A stretch of DNA of 64,000 bases from Paraspadella gotoi. Lineage: Eukaryota; Chaetognatha. Positions 13,309-25,040 of the stretch are shown in pieces. The stretch's first letter is position 1. Each line of letters opens with the position of its first letter. The translations under genes were made by a program, and so were the position numbers. A model generated the notes under the pieces. That model was not told the origin of the DNA. It was given only the letters and a program-made list of their open reading frames with translations, and searched no databases. The stretch spans positions 16,546,835 through 16,610,834 of the forward strand of contig CM119267.1 of assembly GCA_051294375.1 (NCBI GenBank). The letters are read 5' to 3'.

Positions 13309-14660
13309 ATGTGCAGAGCCCAAGAACAAAAAGATTGCCGGTTCCCTCGCGGAAAAGGAGAACCAGGAGAAACTCAAGAAAGCCGCCGCCAACCTCGAAC
13401 TGCACTTCAGTTCCTCTCGTGTTCGCAATCCATAAAAAACGAAGGCGAATTAACGCGCCCTCATACCTTTCCGAAAAGCAATCGAAACAGAATAAAGAAT
13501 AAAATACAGAAAGTAACAACCAACTCTGACAAATCAGAATTAAAACACAGTAAGAGAGACACGAGAGAGCCACAGGAGCGAAAGAAGACGCGAAAAAAGC
13601 TTTTGACGGCTCTCCTGCCAGCTCGGATACGTTCGAACATAAGTTGATACAGGGAATAAGAAACTTGCGTTTCACTGCTTCGTAATCCTTTCGAACCTTA
13701 AAAAAAAAGTAGAGCACGAGAGAGAAGAGAAGAGACCGGCACGATGGAGAGAGAGAAGAAGATGAGCGAGACGATGAGACGAAGAGAGTAGAGCGAGAGA
13801 GAGGCAGAGTGAGAAGATTTACATGCTTAATATGTCTACTCAAGAAAGACGAACAGAATAAAAATACCTTCTTTAATTACCATTGAAAATGCGAGCGTTC
13901 TGAAAACGAAGTTAACGCAAACAATAGGTCCGCGTGTGATGACACAATAGGCGCGGCGGAAAGGCGATGTGGAGGGACAGCCAGAGATCGAGAGATCGCA
14001 TCGACCGACGAGACGAGACGGGAGAAGAGAGACGAGAGAGACGAGAGAGCAGCAGAGATCCGGAGAGACGAGACGGACGAGGGGGAGCGGAGACGGAAGG
14101 GAGACATATGCGAAAAGGCTATCAGCCAGAGAGGAAAATGCGCGAGACATAAGCAGGAAGGACAGCAGCGCAGCCGATCGGCTTAGTAGGTTTGTCAGAG
14201 AGAGAAGAGAAAGCAAAAAGAAGGACAAAATCAAAAAGAAACAAGCCATTAAGCGGAAAAAGGGAAGAAAAAAAAAGCGAAAAAACGAGGAAGGAGGAAA
14301 GAAAATAAAATCGGTGAGACGCGAGATGGCATTATGAGGAAACGAAGAATGAATCCGCCGCGGATGTTTTAAAACGGTGCTAATGCGAATTCGAAACGGC
14401 TTGTTACGGAGAAGAAATGGGATTCATTGCAAGCGTGAGCGCAAGAGAGAAATGGAATGATCGTAAATAGAATTGAATCAAATAATAAAAAATGATATGA
14501 TGATGAGTTGACTTGAATGACAATGACCATAATATGGAATGAAGGAAAGATGATGAATGAATTGGACCATGAATAAATGGAGCCATGATATGATGATGAC
14601 ATGAATGCAATGAATGACGATGATATGAATGAATGAGAAAAGACATGTGAAAAAATTGTA
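13309..14660 (+). repeat. Direct duplication, copy 2
   Basis: Second copy of 12290-13308, longer because it contains the part lost in the gap of copy 1 and many extra single bases. It ends in a degenerate GAATGA/GATGAT tract. Confidence 0.85.
13317..13435 (+). CDS. Candidate 3'-terminal coding exon, unknown function
   Basis: After an acceptor-like ACAAATGTGCAG the frame reads PKNKKIAGSLAEKENQEKLK, continues KAAANLELHFSSSRVRNP and stops at 13433-13435. The peptide is Lys/Glu/Ala-rich and helical in character, as in a coiled-coil or charged tail. In copy 1 the same stretch is frame-broken by several missing bases. The family is not recognised and the acceptor has a weak pyrimidine tract. Confidence 0.3.
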
Positions 14661-14689
14661 AAGAAATAAAAATCATGCATGAGATGCAA

Positions 14690-14890
14690 TGAGACTATGA
14701 GAGAGAAAGCCGGAGAGAAGGAGAGACGCGAGAGCAGAGAGACGAGAGCAGCATGAGAGACGATGAGACCCGAGGAGACGCAGCAAGATGAGAGGAGACT
14801 GACGAGAGCGTGATGAGAGAGGCAGAACGAGAGAGCATGAGAGCAGGACGGAACCCGGCGGAGAAGAGATCGGAGAGAGCCAGAGAAGAG
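14690..14890. repeat. Degenerate GA tract with scattered single-base interruptions
   Basis: GAGA sequence interrupted every few bases by C or T. It resembles a (GA)n run carrying random insertions rather than an evolved repeat. Confidence 0.7.
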
Positions 14891-14899
14891 AAGATTTAA

Positions 14900-16600
14900 G
14901 AGTGTTTTCTGCGGCTGCCTGGGAGCCTTTTCACTTCTGCGCGCCCCATTCTTTCCTCCTTCTTGCTTGCACCCAAAGGAATTCTCTTAGTTTTCGACAT
15001 GACTTTTATCCCTCGTAAAAAAAATTGGTAGGAGCGGCAGCATTCATTTCTGCGAGAGGAATGGTGATGCGCCTGTGGAGAAGGGTAAGAGTTTCGTGGG
15101 AACAGGAGCGTTTACCCCCACGCAATATGGACGGCCTAGAATCAGAAAATCAAATGGCTAGCGCGCAGGTGGCACAGAAAGCCTTCAATTCCAGGCTGCT
15201 GCCCTGGAATTACGAGGGGAAATGCCGTGAGTATTCGACTACCCAAAACAAAAAAAAATCAAAAACTTTTTCGCTCTCGCGATGTTTTCGGTGCCGGTTT
15301 TAATCTTTACTTAGCTCTCTTTCTATTTCATTCCCTTTCCCTCCAGGTCCCTGCTCTACTCTCCTCTCCCCTTCCTTCTCCCTCTCTCCCTTCTCCCCCC
15401 TCCTTCGCTCTCAGCAATTTCCATTACGCCAAATTATTCGGAATTTTCCTCTCCATCTGGAACCCACGCAAAAAAAAACCCTGGAATCAAAATTTTTACG
15501 TACAAAAATTGGCGAGATAAAACAATGTTAAACAAAAAACCCCGTTAATTATGGCAGCGAATAAAAATTTTCAAACACTCCGCTTGAAAATTAACTAGAC
15601 AAAAAACCAACACAAGAAATGGTGAAAATGGCAGAAACTAAAAAACCGGCGAGAAGCCAAAAGCGAAAAAAAAGAACCCTCAGAAATACGGAGATTCGGG
15701 GAATCCGGAAGGAAAAATTATCGATCAAGAACGTTCACTTTTGCAAAACAGTGCGATCTGTAACAGCAGAGCGAAAGAAAGTGGGGCGAGCGCAAAAGCG
15801 AGCTCGTGCCGAGTTTGAAGGAGAGAAGGCGAGTTGGCGGATAATAGAGTGCGGAGTTTTTATTGTCGGTGGCGGAAAAAGGAGTTGCGCGGAATTTATG
15901 AGAATAATAGGGAACGAGAATGCACGTGAAGCGATGAAAACGACGGCGTGCAGAAAGGACTTATTCTCGCGGCGTAGAAAAATAGTAGTTAGAGAAGTAT
16001 AAGATGAGACGAATAGTTGCTAAATTAGAGGTGTAAGAGCATGAAGTGTTGTGGGGCCGTGGGAATATCCAGTAAGCGGCTGGGCCGGAGGCAGCTCGTC
16101 AGCGAGCAGCGGCTCTGCCAGCGGCTGGCTGCTGGGTTCATGAGAGTTTATGCCTTTAAATTAAAAATATGACCGTTAATTTGCACGAATGCGAGGTCGG
16201 AATGCGCGCAGCGTGGACAACAAAATGCCGATTAATTAATATAAAGAGAATAAAATGCATGTACGAACGTTTGAAGATGTTTGCAGAGAAACGTTTGGAT
16301 TTGCTGCATAGCAAAAATTATATCTGGATCTCAACCGGCAATAAAAACTAGTAACCGGATATCCCGGTGCCGGGCGAGAAGAACGATATTTTAACAACTA
16401 ATTTGATAATAATGACACGAACAATGGCCCCATGATTTTGCTCGGCATATTTCAAGAAAACGGCCGAATGAGAATTTTGAATGGCGGAAACCGCAGTAAA
16501 TATTAATCCACTGCGTTTTACGCTTTTTGCTAGTGTGTACTTGTTTTGTTTCTCATATTAAATTTTTTTTACAAATAAACGAAATCGATCCTTCAAACTT
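14900..16600. other. Low-copy stretch with no assignable gene
   Basis: Mixed-composition DNA with no long microsatellite. An open plus frame at about 15025-15303 and one at 15619-16002 are basic-residue rich and have no recognised domain. A GC-rich patch at 16070-16140 sits beside AT-rich TTAATT-containing sequence, a texture seen in conserved non-coding DNA, but nothing here proves function. Confidence 0.4.
16094..16107. other. Small GC-rich hairpin
   Basis: GCTCG-TCAG-CGAGC forms a perfect 5-bp stem with a 4-nt loop, within a run rich in CAGC/GCTG words. Confidence 0.4.
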
Positions 16601-17355
16601 TTCAGTTGAATCAAAACCAGTCNNNNNNNNNNNNNNNNNNNNNNNNNTTTTTCCAAATATTTGTTGAAGTATTTCCGAATAAAATAAACTTGATGCTATG
16701 AAAAACAACTCGAATACAAATCAAGTCAAGACAATGAAGTTTTAAATAGACAAAGCAAGAATAAATCTTTCCGAAAAAAAAGTACATATACTTTCTCGAA
16801 GGAAATAAACGACGAAAGAACACATGGAATTAAAAAAAAAGAAATAAATAGAAATCAGAAATTTTAAAAAACGAACAATTTTTTTTAAAAGTGCTGGTTA
16901 TGTCGTAACATGTGCCGTTTTTTTAAATTTTAGTAAATTTTATTTAGGAAAAAAATATTTTTTTCCTAGAGCTTTTAATTTTTTTCTCACTATGAAGTTG
17001 AGAGAGAGAGAGAGAGAGAGATCATGCGGCATTCCAGATGTAAGTTTCCGCGCGGGTGGCCTACGCCAAATAAACACGTAAAAGAATCAAGAAAAACCTC
17101 TAGAAGGATTAAGTCAAAAGTCTAAATTTAATGAAGACAAAGAAAAAAAAGAAAATAAAAAGTCGGAAAAACAAATACAAGCAGAAGGAAAGAGAGAGAA
17201 AAAGAGAAGAAAAGATGAAAAGGAAGCGTAAGAAAACAAACGGAGAAACGAGAAGAAAACAATAAAAAAACAAAAAAACCGCAGAATGTTGATACAAGAG
17301 AAAAAAAAAGTAGAACTCGCCAAAGTCCGAAGCCGCCAATGGAAAACTTTTTTTT

Positions 17356-17387
<32 letters not shown>

Positions 17388-17937
17388 TTTTTTTTTGTAC
17401 CAGGAAAATTCGATTTTTGTGCGCGAATTTTCGAGGTGAACCCAAAGTGAAAAAGGGGAGTGGACCGACGGGACAAATAAAGTGGTAAAATTGTGACGAG
17501 ATGTCGACGACGACGACGACGACGGCGACGATGATGATGAAGAGATAAAACNNNNNNNNNNNNNNNNNNNNNNNNNNNNNNNNNNNNNNNNNNNNNNNNN
17601 NNNNNNNNNNNNNNNNNNNNNNNNNNNNNNNNNNNNNNNNNNNNNNNNNNNNNNNNNNNNNNNNNNNNNNNNNNNNNNNNNNNNNNNNNNNNNNNNNNNN
17701 NNNNNNNNNNNNNNNNNNNNNNNNNNNNNNNNNNNNNNNNNNNNNNNNNNNNNNNNNNNNNNNNNNNNNNNNNNNNNNNNNNNNNNNNNNNNNNNNNNNN
17801 NNNNNNNNNNNNNNNNNNNNNNNNNNNNNNNNNNNNNNNNNNNNNNNNNNNNNNNNNNNNNNNNNNNNNNNNNNNNNNNNNNNNNNNNNNNNNNNNNNNN
17901 NNNNNNNNNNNNNNNNNNNNNNNNNNNNNNNNNNNNN

Positions 17938-17970
<33 letters not shown>

Positions 17971-18125
17971 ACGAAAAAAAAAATATTTCGCGGGGAATTT
18001 CAAGTTTTTCTGTCGTCACGCGATTCGAAGATAAAAATGAGGAAAAACGCGAAAAAATCACAAGTGAGAGAAAAAAATATAGGGGGAACATAAAGGAGGG
18101 CTTAGTGTATAGATGATGGGGAGAG

Positions 18126-18158
<33 letters not shown>

Positions 18159-18823
18159 AAAAATAGACAAAGAAAGAGAGAGCTAGAAAGAAAAAAAATC
18201 GAGAAATACTTTTTCCCCCTCACTAATGCTAATTTAAAAGCTTTCAGAAAATGCCAGAGACTTAATGATAAAACGCAATTAAAAGCGACATCTGGCCAAG
18301 CGACATTTAACCGCCTCAAGTTTTTTTTTTTTCTAGGCGCCTCTTTCCAACTCGAACGCCCCCCTACGTCCTTACTACACCCGACAATAAAAAAAGAATC
18401 GTCGGCATCTGAAGAAACCGACAATTAACGATTTCTTTGTCTACTTTTTTTTTTCTCTTCTGTTAGTCAGTTTTTAAATTACGACGTGTGCGGACTAATA
18501 ATTGGCCGACCCTGAGTTTCCGCCGACATGACTAATAATCCTCTAAAACTATTACTTCCAAATTTGCCCTTTTTTTGAGAGCAAATAACCGAGTTAGTTA
18601 ATTCTTTTTTTNNNNNNNNNNNNNNNNNNNNNNNNNNNNNNNNNNNNNNNNNNNNNNNNNNNNNNNNNNNNNNNNNNNNNNNNNNNNNNNNNNNNNNNNN
18701 NNNNNNNNNNNNNNNNNNNNNNNNNNNNNNNNNNNNNNNNNNNNNNNNNNNNNNNNNNNNNNNNNNNNNNNNNNNNNNNNNNNNNNNNNNNNNNNNNNNN
18801 NNNNNNNNNNNNNNNNNNNNNNN

Positions 18824-18860
<37 letters not shown>

Positions 18861-19240
18861 TTACCAAAAGAAAATAAGAAAAAAGACAAAAAAGAAAGCC
18901 GGATAAAAAAAAAGGATAAGACGGAAAGAAAGAAAATTCTCGATGAGAAAAAAAAAAGAAAGAAAGGAAGGAAATCTTCTCATTCCTCGAAAAAATAATG
19001 GATTTCGAAATGAAAATCTTGTGAGAAAATACGAAATTCTTTTTNNNNNNNNNNNNNNNNNNNNNNNNNNNNNNNNNNNNNNNNNNNNNNNNNNNNNNNN
19101 NNNNNNNNNNNNNNNNNNNNNNNNNNNNNNNNNNNNNNNNNNNNNNNNNNNNNNNNNNNNNNNNNNNNNNNNNNNNNNNNNNNNNNNNNNNNNNNNNNNN
19201 NNNNNNNNNNNNNNNNNNNNNNNNNNNNNNNNNNNNNNNC
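16600..19240. repeat. A-rich, gap-filled microsatellite zone
   Basis: Contains four gaps, a (TTTC)n run at 17357-17390, CGA tracts at 17500-17530 and 17938-17970 that face each other across a 386-base gap, an (AAGA)n run at 18824-18858, and long poly-A/poly-T. No exon could be supported; open frames here run through N or through purine-rich repeats. Confidence 0.75.
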
Positions 19241-19667
19241 CCCTCCTCCCCCAACACGGGATTCCACCCTTTTTTTTAGACGCCACCTTTCTATTCCATT
19301 AGCGTGCCGCTCTTGTAACGGCATCGAAGCCTAAGGCGTCGCGGAATGCTCTTACTTTTTATACCCTACCACGCTTTTTTTTTCTCTCTCTCTCTTTTTT
19401 TCAACGTCAAGTTTGACGAAAATATCGGTTTCGCTATTTCGATGCCGCGTTCCTTTTTTTTTTCCGAGACGATGGCACGATTTTTAGATGCCACCTCCAC
19501 CCTGGAAGAGCCTCGTCCTTCTTTCTTATGCCACCTTCCCTCTCGGTGCCCGCTTCCATCACCCTTTGCCTCCCCTCGCCCTTTCTCGGTTTCCTGCTGA
19601 GATGAGATGCTGGAAATTGAGGAGAAAAGAGAAGAAATTTGTCGATTCAAGTTGTTGAGCCAACAAC

Positions 19668-19704
<37 letters not shown>

Positions 19705-20157
19705 ATTTTTTTTAAATCCAGAGGTGGGGATTCGAAGCACACTCACACGCAGGTAGACAAACATCCAACCGAATAAACTGGGCTTCTTTTTTTCTCTTCA
19801 ATTCAATCTTTTCCTTTTAAGGAATTAAAAGTGGAAAAGAAAAAAAAAAGGGAGAGAGAGAAAGAGTCCAAACATTTTAGCGAAACTCGGGGTGGTCGGG
19901 GCCATGTCTTGGGGGGTGGCGTAGGGTGGCTCGAGACTAAAGGTTAAAGGTGGTGAACGAAAGGCGGAGTACAATGCAAAGTGGAGGATGGGCGATGAAG
20001 AGAAGATGGGGAGAGATCGATTCCTTAGTTGGTGAGGAAAGTTGAAAAGGTGGGAATTGGTGGAAAAGGTGGTGAATGACGAGGGTGGAGGTGGTGGGAA
20101 AGTGGCGGTGAAAGGGAGGAACCTCGAGACGAAATCGGACCTCAAAAGAAACCTTTC
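19240..20157. other. Mixed-complexity stretch, no gene seen
   Basis: Pyrimidine-rich, then (GA)n at 19670-19700, then a GGTGG-rich segment at 19890-20110. No frame with convincing composition or splice context was found. Confidence 0.5.
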
Positions 20158-20346
20158 ATGTGGGACCTCCAAGATTCAGGTCGAAAAGAGACGCTTTTCA
20201 TCGACGTCGAAAACGACGACGACGACGACGACCACGACGACGACGTTTTAAAAATCTCAGCTCAGAAATTTGAAAAAAAAGGCAAGCAAATATCTGACAA
20301 TTTCGGTTGTGAATTACGTTTTTATACTCAAATGTCAACCGCTTAA
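20158..20346 (+). CDS. Short ORF with poly-Asp tract, unknown function
   Basis: A 62-codon frame with a real ATG reads MWDLQDSGRKETLFIDVEN, then DDDDDDHDDD, then VLKISAQKFEKKGKQISDN to a TAA. The Asp run is a (GAC)n tract read in frame. Flanking residues are of normal composition. No domain is recognised. Chance openness around a GAC repeat is a real alternative. Confidence 0.25.
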   Translation: MWDLQDSGRKETLFIDVENDDDDDDHDDDVLKISAQKFEKKGKQISDNFGCELRFYTQMSTA

Positions 20347-20928
20347 ATCTCGCGATTGACAAATACTAGGGTCGATTACTCGCGTCGCGACTGAGAGTAA
20401 AGAGTCCCAATCGTGACCCGAAGTTCTTCTGTGTGGCGAAAGAAGGAGCAACCGATTTTTGGTGACGGACGTAAATAACGTGACGATGACAAAGAAGAGA
20501 CGGTTTATCGTCGTCGTCGTCGTCGTCGTCGTCNNNNNNNNNNNNNNNNNNNNNNNNNNNNNNNNNNNNNNNNNNNNNNNNNNNNNNNNNNNNNNNNNNN
20601 NNNNNNNNNNNNNNNNNNNNNNNNNNNNNNNNNNNNNNNNNNNNNNNNNNNNNNNNNNNNNNNNNNNNNNNNNNNNNNNNNNNNNNNNNNNNNNNNNNNN
20701 NNNNNNNNNNNNNNNNNNNNNNNNNNNNNNNNNNNNNNNNNNNNNNNNNNNNNNNNNNNNNNNNNNNNNNNNNNNNNNNGAGAGAGAGGCCTAAACTCAA
20801 TTAGCGTAGGTGCTAATGTCCCGCGCCGATATAATCAATTAATTTTACGCAGTTTTCAACGCCTTCCTTACGAGGCCTTTACATCCTTCTCAGTTTATAT
20901 TCGTGGAGAGAGAAAAAAGAACGATGAA

Positions 20929-20949
20929 AAAAAGAAAGAAAGAAAGAAA

Positions 20950-21041
<92 letters not shown>

Positions 21042-21044
21042 AAA
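20929..21044. repeat. (GAAA)n tetranucleotide repeat
   Basis: About 115 bases of nearly perfect AAAG/GAAA units. Confidence 0.97.
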
Positions 21045-21822
21045 CAATTGTCAGCTAGAAAAGGGAAATATTTTCTTGTATTTTGGTGAAAGAAAAAAGT
21101 GGGAAAAAGAATAGGAACCAAAAATATTTTTGTAGTCTGAAAAATGTAGAGGAAAAAGGAGTATGTTTGGGAGAANNNNNNNNNNNNNNNNNNNNNNNNN
21201 NNNNNNNNNNNNNNNNNNNNNNNNNNNNNNNNNNNNNNNNNNNNNNNNNNNNNNNNNNNNNNNNNNNNNNNNNNNNNNNNNNNNNNNNNNNNNNNNNNNN
21301 NNNNNNNNNNNNNNNNNNNNNNNNNNNNNNNNNNNNNNNNNNNNNNNNNNNNNNNNNNNNNNNNNNNNNNNNNNNNNNNNNNNNNNNNNNNNNNNNNNNN
21401 NNNNNNNNNNNNNNNNNNNNNNNNNNNNNNNNNNNNNNNNNNNNNNNNNNNNNNNNNNNNNNNNNNNNNNNNNNNNNNNNNNNNNNNNNNNNNNNNNNNN
21501 NNNNNNNNNNNNNNNNNNNNNNNNNNNNNNNNNNNNNNNNNNNNNNNNNNNNNNNNNNNNNNNNNNNNNNNNNNNNNNNNNNNNNNNNNNNNNNNNNNNN
21601 NNNNNNNNNNNNNNNNNNNNNNNNNNNNNNNNNNNNNNNNNNNNNNNNNNNNNNNNNNNNNNNNNNNNNNNNNNNNNNNNNNNNNNNNNNNNNNNNNNNN
21701 NNNNNNNNNNNNNNNNNNNNNNNNNNNNNNNNNNNNNNNNNNNNNNNNNNNNNNNNNNNNNNNNNNNNNNNNNNNNNNNNNNNNNNNNNNNNNNNNNNNN
21801 NNNNNNNNNNNNNNNNNNNNNN

Positions 21823-22338
21823 TTTTATTTAACCTTTTTTTTTTAATTCGACGATTTATTCTGTTTATATCTCGATTTTTTTTTCTGTCGTCAAGTAAAT
21901 CCTTGAAAAGGTTTTGCATTATTTTGTTTTATTTATTTCGCTTTTTTTTTTATCGGGATTCCCATTTTTTTTATATTTTCTTTTTCCATTCTCTTCTCTT
22001 TTGTTTCTCGGTTTTGATGTATAATTTACGTCGCCGCCGGCCGCGGCTCTGTTGTCGCGCGCAAACAGAAGAACGCGACGCCGTTACGTGTATTCGTCAT
22101 CGTTGAAAGTAGGCAAAAAACCTAATTCGCTGTCGGTGGCGCCGACGTCCGACTCGAAATAAACACATCGACCGTTCCTTTGTTTGTTCCGCTTCTTAAT
22201 TCAGCCTCGTTTTCGTTTGTTTTCGCGTCTAAATCCTGCGCGAAAATTTATGCTTACGTCGTTCTTATTTTCATAGATTTAACAAGATTGGAGACGGCTC
22301 GAGATACAGATGTCTTAACATCAGTTTCTGTAATTTTT
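21823..22338. other. Stretch upstream of the Asp-rich gene fragment
   Basis: T-rich sequence, then a GC-rich patch at 22030-22150 containing CGCCGCCGGCCGCGG, then mixed sequence. It might hold a 5' exon or promoter of the fragment that follows, but no boundary can be fixed. Confidence 0.35.
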
Positions 22339-22410
22339 GTCCTCTTGTCCTCTTGTCCTCTTGTCCTCTTGTCCTCTTGTCCTCTTGTCCTCTTGTCCTT
22401 TTGTCCTTTC
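22339..22410 (+). repeat. 8-bp minisatellite (GTCCTCTT)n
   Basis: Seven perfect GTCCTCTT units followed by GTCCTTTT and GTCCTTTC. The array is almost pure pyrimidine and ends about 10 bases before the candidate acceptor of the next exon, so it could serve as that acceptor's polypyrimidine tract. Confidence 0.95.
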
Positions 22411-22423
22411 GTCTTGGTGAGAG

Positions 22424-22501
22424 GACGAGGTCAAACATCGTCTCCGATCTGATTCCGAGGTCAAACGAGCGAAAGAGTCCGTCAGGAAAATCCCACTCCA
22501 G
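22424..22501 (+). CDS. Candidate exon 1 of an Asp-rich protein gene
   Basis: The exon follows an AG at 22422-22423 behind a long pyrimidine tract and ends CTCCAG|GTGAGT, a strong donor (GT at 22502). In the frame that joins the next exon in phase 0 it reads DEVKHRLRSDSEV then KRAKESVRKIPLQ, a charged, probably disordered segment. An in-frame TGA lies just upstream at 22418, so the exon cannot extend far to the left. A start codon was not found. Function unknown. Confidence 0.45.
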
Positions 22502-22698
22502 GTGAGTTAAGTTATCTCAACTCAAACTTGTCAAAAAAAAGGTGAGGATCGAGCGGCCGTCGATTGCCATACATCGCCGACGGCAATGCCATCAATCGCC
22601 ATCGATAGTCGACATCTTCATCAGAGTCAGAACAAGAAGTCGTTTCCGTTCCAGACTCAATCAATTCTCAGATGACAGGAATCCAACATTTTTTTCAG

Positions 22699-22832
22699 GG
22701 TCAGCGACACGACGACGACGAGGACGACGACGACGACGAGGACGACGACGACGACGACGACGACGACGAGGACGACGACGACGACGAGCACAACGCTGGA
22801 ATCAAGTTTGGATCCGATTCGACGCCCCGAGG
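22699..22832 (+). CDS. Candidate exon 2, Asp/Glu-rich tract
   Basis: The exon is bounded by a good acceptor (ACATTTTTTTCAG, AG at 22697-22698) and a strong donor (CCGAGG|GTAAGT, GT at 22833). In phase 0 it begins GQRHDDDED, continues as a run of roughly 25 acidic residues (GAC repeats broken by GAG), and ends EHNAGIKFGSDSTPR. Splice phase agrees with the exon at 22424-22501. Acidic tracts like this occur in chromatin and nucleolar proteins, but no domain supports a specific role. This is the best-supported coding sequence in the window. Further exons were not identified. Confidence 0.5.
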
Positions 22833-22899
22833 GTAAGTCGGTTTCTCCATCTTTATGAGGCGAAGGCGTCGGAGCGTACGAGGTAAGGTAATCCAGAGG

Positions 22900-23514
22900 C
22901 GCGGAAAGTTAATCGTGGCTTCGGAAAGAAAAATAAAAGACGAAAATTAACCGTAGTTCAGGCCGTGGTGAAGATTCGACGCAAAATGGCACAGGACAAA
23001 CTTGGTCGCTCTGACGATAAGACAGAATTTCATTTTCGTGGTTTTTTGGTTTTTTTTTGTTGTTGTTGTTGTCAAATGGTTTTTCTTTATTCAATTTTTT
23101 CACAAAAATTTCACTGTTTTTTTGTTGTCACGTGGGTCATTATTTCGACGAATTTCTCCATTCACGATAGTTCATTCATTGATTAAAACCGTGAATCATC
23201 ACAAAATTCACTGTTCGTCTCGTTATGATTATCCGCCGTCGGCCTTTTATCAAAGGGAAAAAAATTCAACGCAGGAGTTTCTTGGTTCGATCAATTCCGG
23301 ATTTTCGTCGCTAAATCCGTCTTGAGACTAAAAACTTCGTTAAATCCGAATTTCGGCTTTATAATAAATCCCGACTCCAATCCCCATTCCGCGACTTCGC
23401 TAAACCCGAACTCCGAAATCCGCCCAAGAAAAACAACGCGAAAAGTTAATCCGATGGACAAATTCCACGCATAAATTATGATTCGGAATTGATCGAGATT
23501 TAATCCACTTTTTT
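22900..23514. other. Probable intron or intergenic DNA, nothing specific
   Basis: AT-rich with a TTG repeat at 23056-23073. Several donor- or acceptor-like words occur, but no exon of normal composition could be delimited. Confidence 0.4.
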
Positions 23515-23900
23515 TTGGTGCCGGCGACGTCGTCATCGCGTCGAGGGGCGGGCGACGTCGTCATCATTCGTCGAGGCTGCGCGGAATCGTCATCGAGGTG
23601 CCGGGCAACGTCGTCGTGTGTGCGGTGGCGATTTCGTCGGCTGTGCCGGGCGACCGTCGGGGCCATCAAGGTGCGGGCGGCGAGTCCAGTTGCCGGGCGT
23701 CGTGGTCGGCGGTAGCCGCCATTTTGCGCGCTGCGCTCAGATCACGGGTCTGACAGCGACAGGGCTGCTGAAGACTACGGTTGCTCGTCTCTTGGCGTTA
23801 TATCGTGCTGCAGCCGACGGCTAACTCGCTTCGCCTCTCTGGCCGTCTACAAGCTCACGCGCGCTCACGTCCGGTCGTGCCACTAAATGCAGACTTCGTA
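23515..23900. promoter_or_regulatory. CpG-rich block, possible promoter
   Basis: About 390 bp much richer in G, C and CpG than its surroundings, with imperfect repeats of GGCGACGTCGTCATC. GC-rich islands of this kind in an AT-rich insect background can mark 5' ends of genes, but no TATA box or initiator is certain. Open plus frames here are Arg/Ala/Gly-rich and reflect base composition. Confidence 0.3.
23715..23726 (-). promoter_or_regulatory. YY1/Pho-type motif
   Basis: GCCGCCATTTTG is the reverse complement of CAAAATGGCGGC, an exact match to the YY1/Pho consensus (AANATGGCGGC). It sits in the CpG-rich block, a position where such sites act in core promoters. Confidence 0.35.
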
Positions 23901-23999
23901 TGCAGATGTCGTTGTTTCCGGCAGATGCGCATCAAAGAAGGCAAAACCGGCGTCGTGGGGCCAGCGTCTAATAAAAGAACGGATGACGAATATTAACGC

Positions 24000-25040
24000 A
24001 AAAGCGCCGTGGACCTCCAACTGAATCGCAATGAAGGAGAATTAGGCGCTAAGCAGACCCGCGGTAAGAGAGAGGGTTAAAACGCGAAAGTCATCTTTGC
24101 TCTTTTATTATATTGACAAATCTTTAACTTTTAGGAAAGTCTAGAAGTGAATATCCTTTAAAGGCTACTTCGCATACTCTAAAAACCTAAATAATTAAAA
24201 TTGGAACTCTAAATTGGTTTTTATCAGATCATACCGACATTTTTCAAAAGGCCAGAATATAAAATACTATACAAGCAAGCCGAAATTTTCTTACGCGGGC
24301 TTCTCAACGTAAAAAAATAAAAGTAATTATTGTGCATTAATAATGGCAATTGAGCTCAGAATAGCTTTTGAAATAGTTAATTATAATTCATCTGAGCTGC
24401 AGCCACCCTGGACCGGTTATAGGGGTCGTAGCTTACGTAGCTGTTGGTTGCGGCTTAATTTGATTAGCGTTTACGATTGCTCCGAGTTCTTCGGATATCA
24501 AATTGATGCGACGATGCGCATTGATTGATGCGATGAATTCTTATTTTCTGGTTTCTTTGGATTTCCAAAAAGAACAATTAAAGAAAAAGCCGGCGAGGTT
24601 CAAATCTTCCGTCTTTGCCCGCGAAAACTTCTAAAACCGACGCAGAGACGCGATGAGCGTTAAATTCGCGTCCACGGAACCGAATTCAAGATTGAAGAAT
24701 TGAATGGAACTTGTCGTCAAAGGCCAGGTAACCAGCTAAAAGCGTATCAACGAGGGCGGGGAATTTTCAACTGCCATAGTTTCATAGCTTCCCGAAAATG
24801 GACTGGCTTATTCGGTGGGTTTCGGTGAGGAAAAAAGAGTCGCGGCGTTGATGAGTTCACGTTACATGGCCCGCGATGTAATAAAAGACGGCGACTTGCT
24901 TCTCCCACACGCTAATTCATCCGAAGGGGCTCTCGTTCCTTCGTGCCGTCATCTCCCATCGACCAATTTTTAAAGGAGGCCAGCTGGAGGCCAGCGTTCG
25001 CGAGCGTCGTGTCTCACAATGGAACTAAGGTTTCTTTCTT
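24000..25040. other. Complex low-copy DNA, possible conserved non-coding element
   Basis: No microsatellites and no sustained ORF. It contains AT-rich homeodomain-type cores (TTAATTATAATTC near 24378) and TGATTGAT at 24522-24529, which matches the Exd/Pbx core. This could be an enhancer, but conservation data are needed. Confidence 0.3.

Noticed and set aside
17114-18424. 436-codon minus frame
   Set aside because: A large share of it is N from an assembly gap; the rest is T-rich microsatellite.
20879-21919. Frames of 227-346 codons around 21.1-21.9 kb
   Set aside because: They consist mostly of the 647-base gap plus the (GAAA)n repeat.
22339-22410. Repeat array considered as CRISPR or telomeric repeat
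   Set aside because: The 8-bp unit GTCCTCTT has no spacers and does not match insect TTAGG telomeres.
24590-24660. GGTTCAAATCTT as a tRNA B box
   Set aside because: No A box or cloverleaf could be formed upstream.
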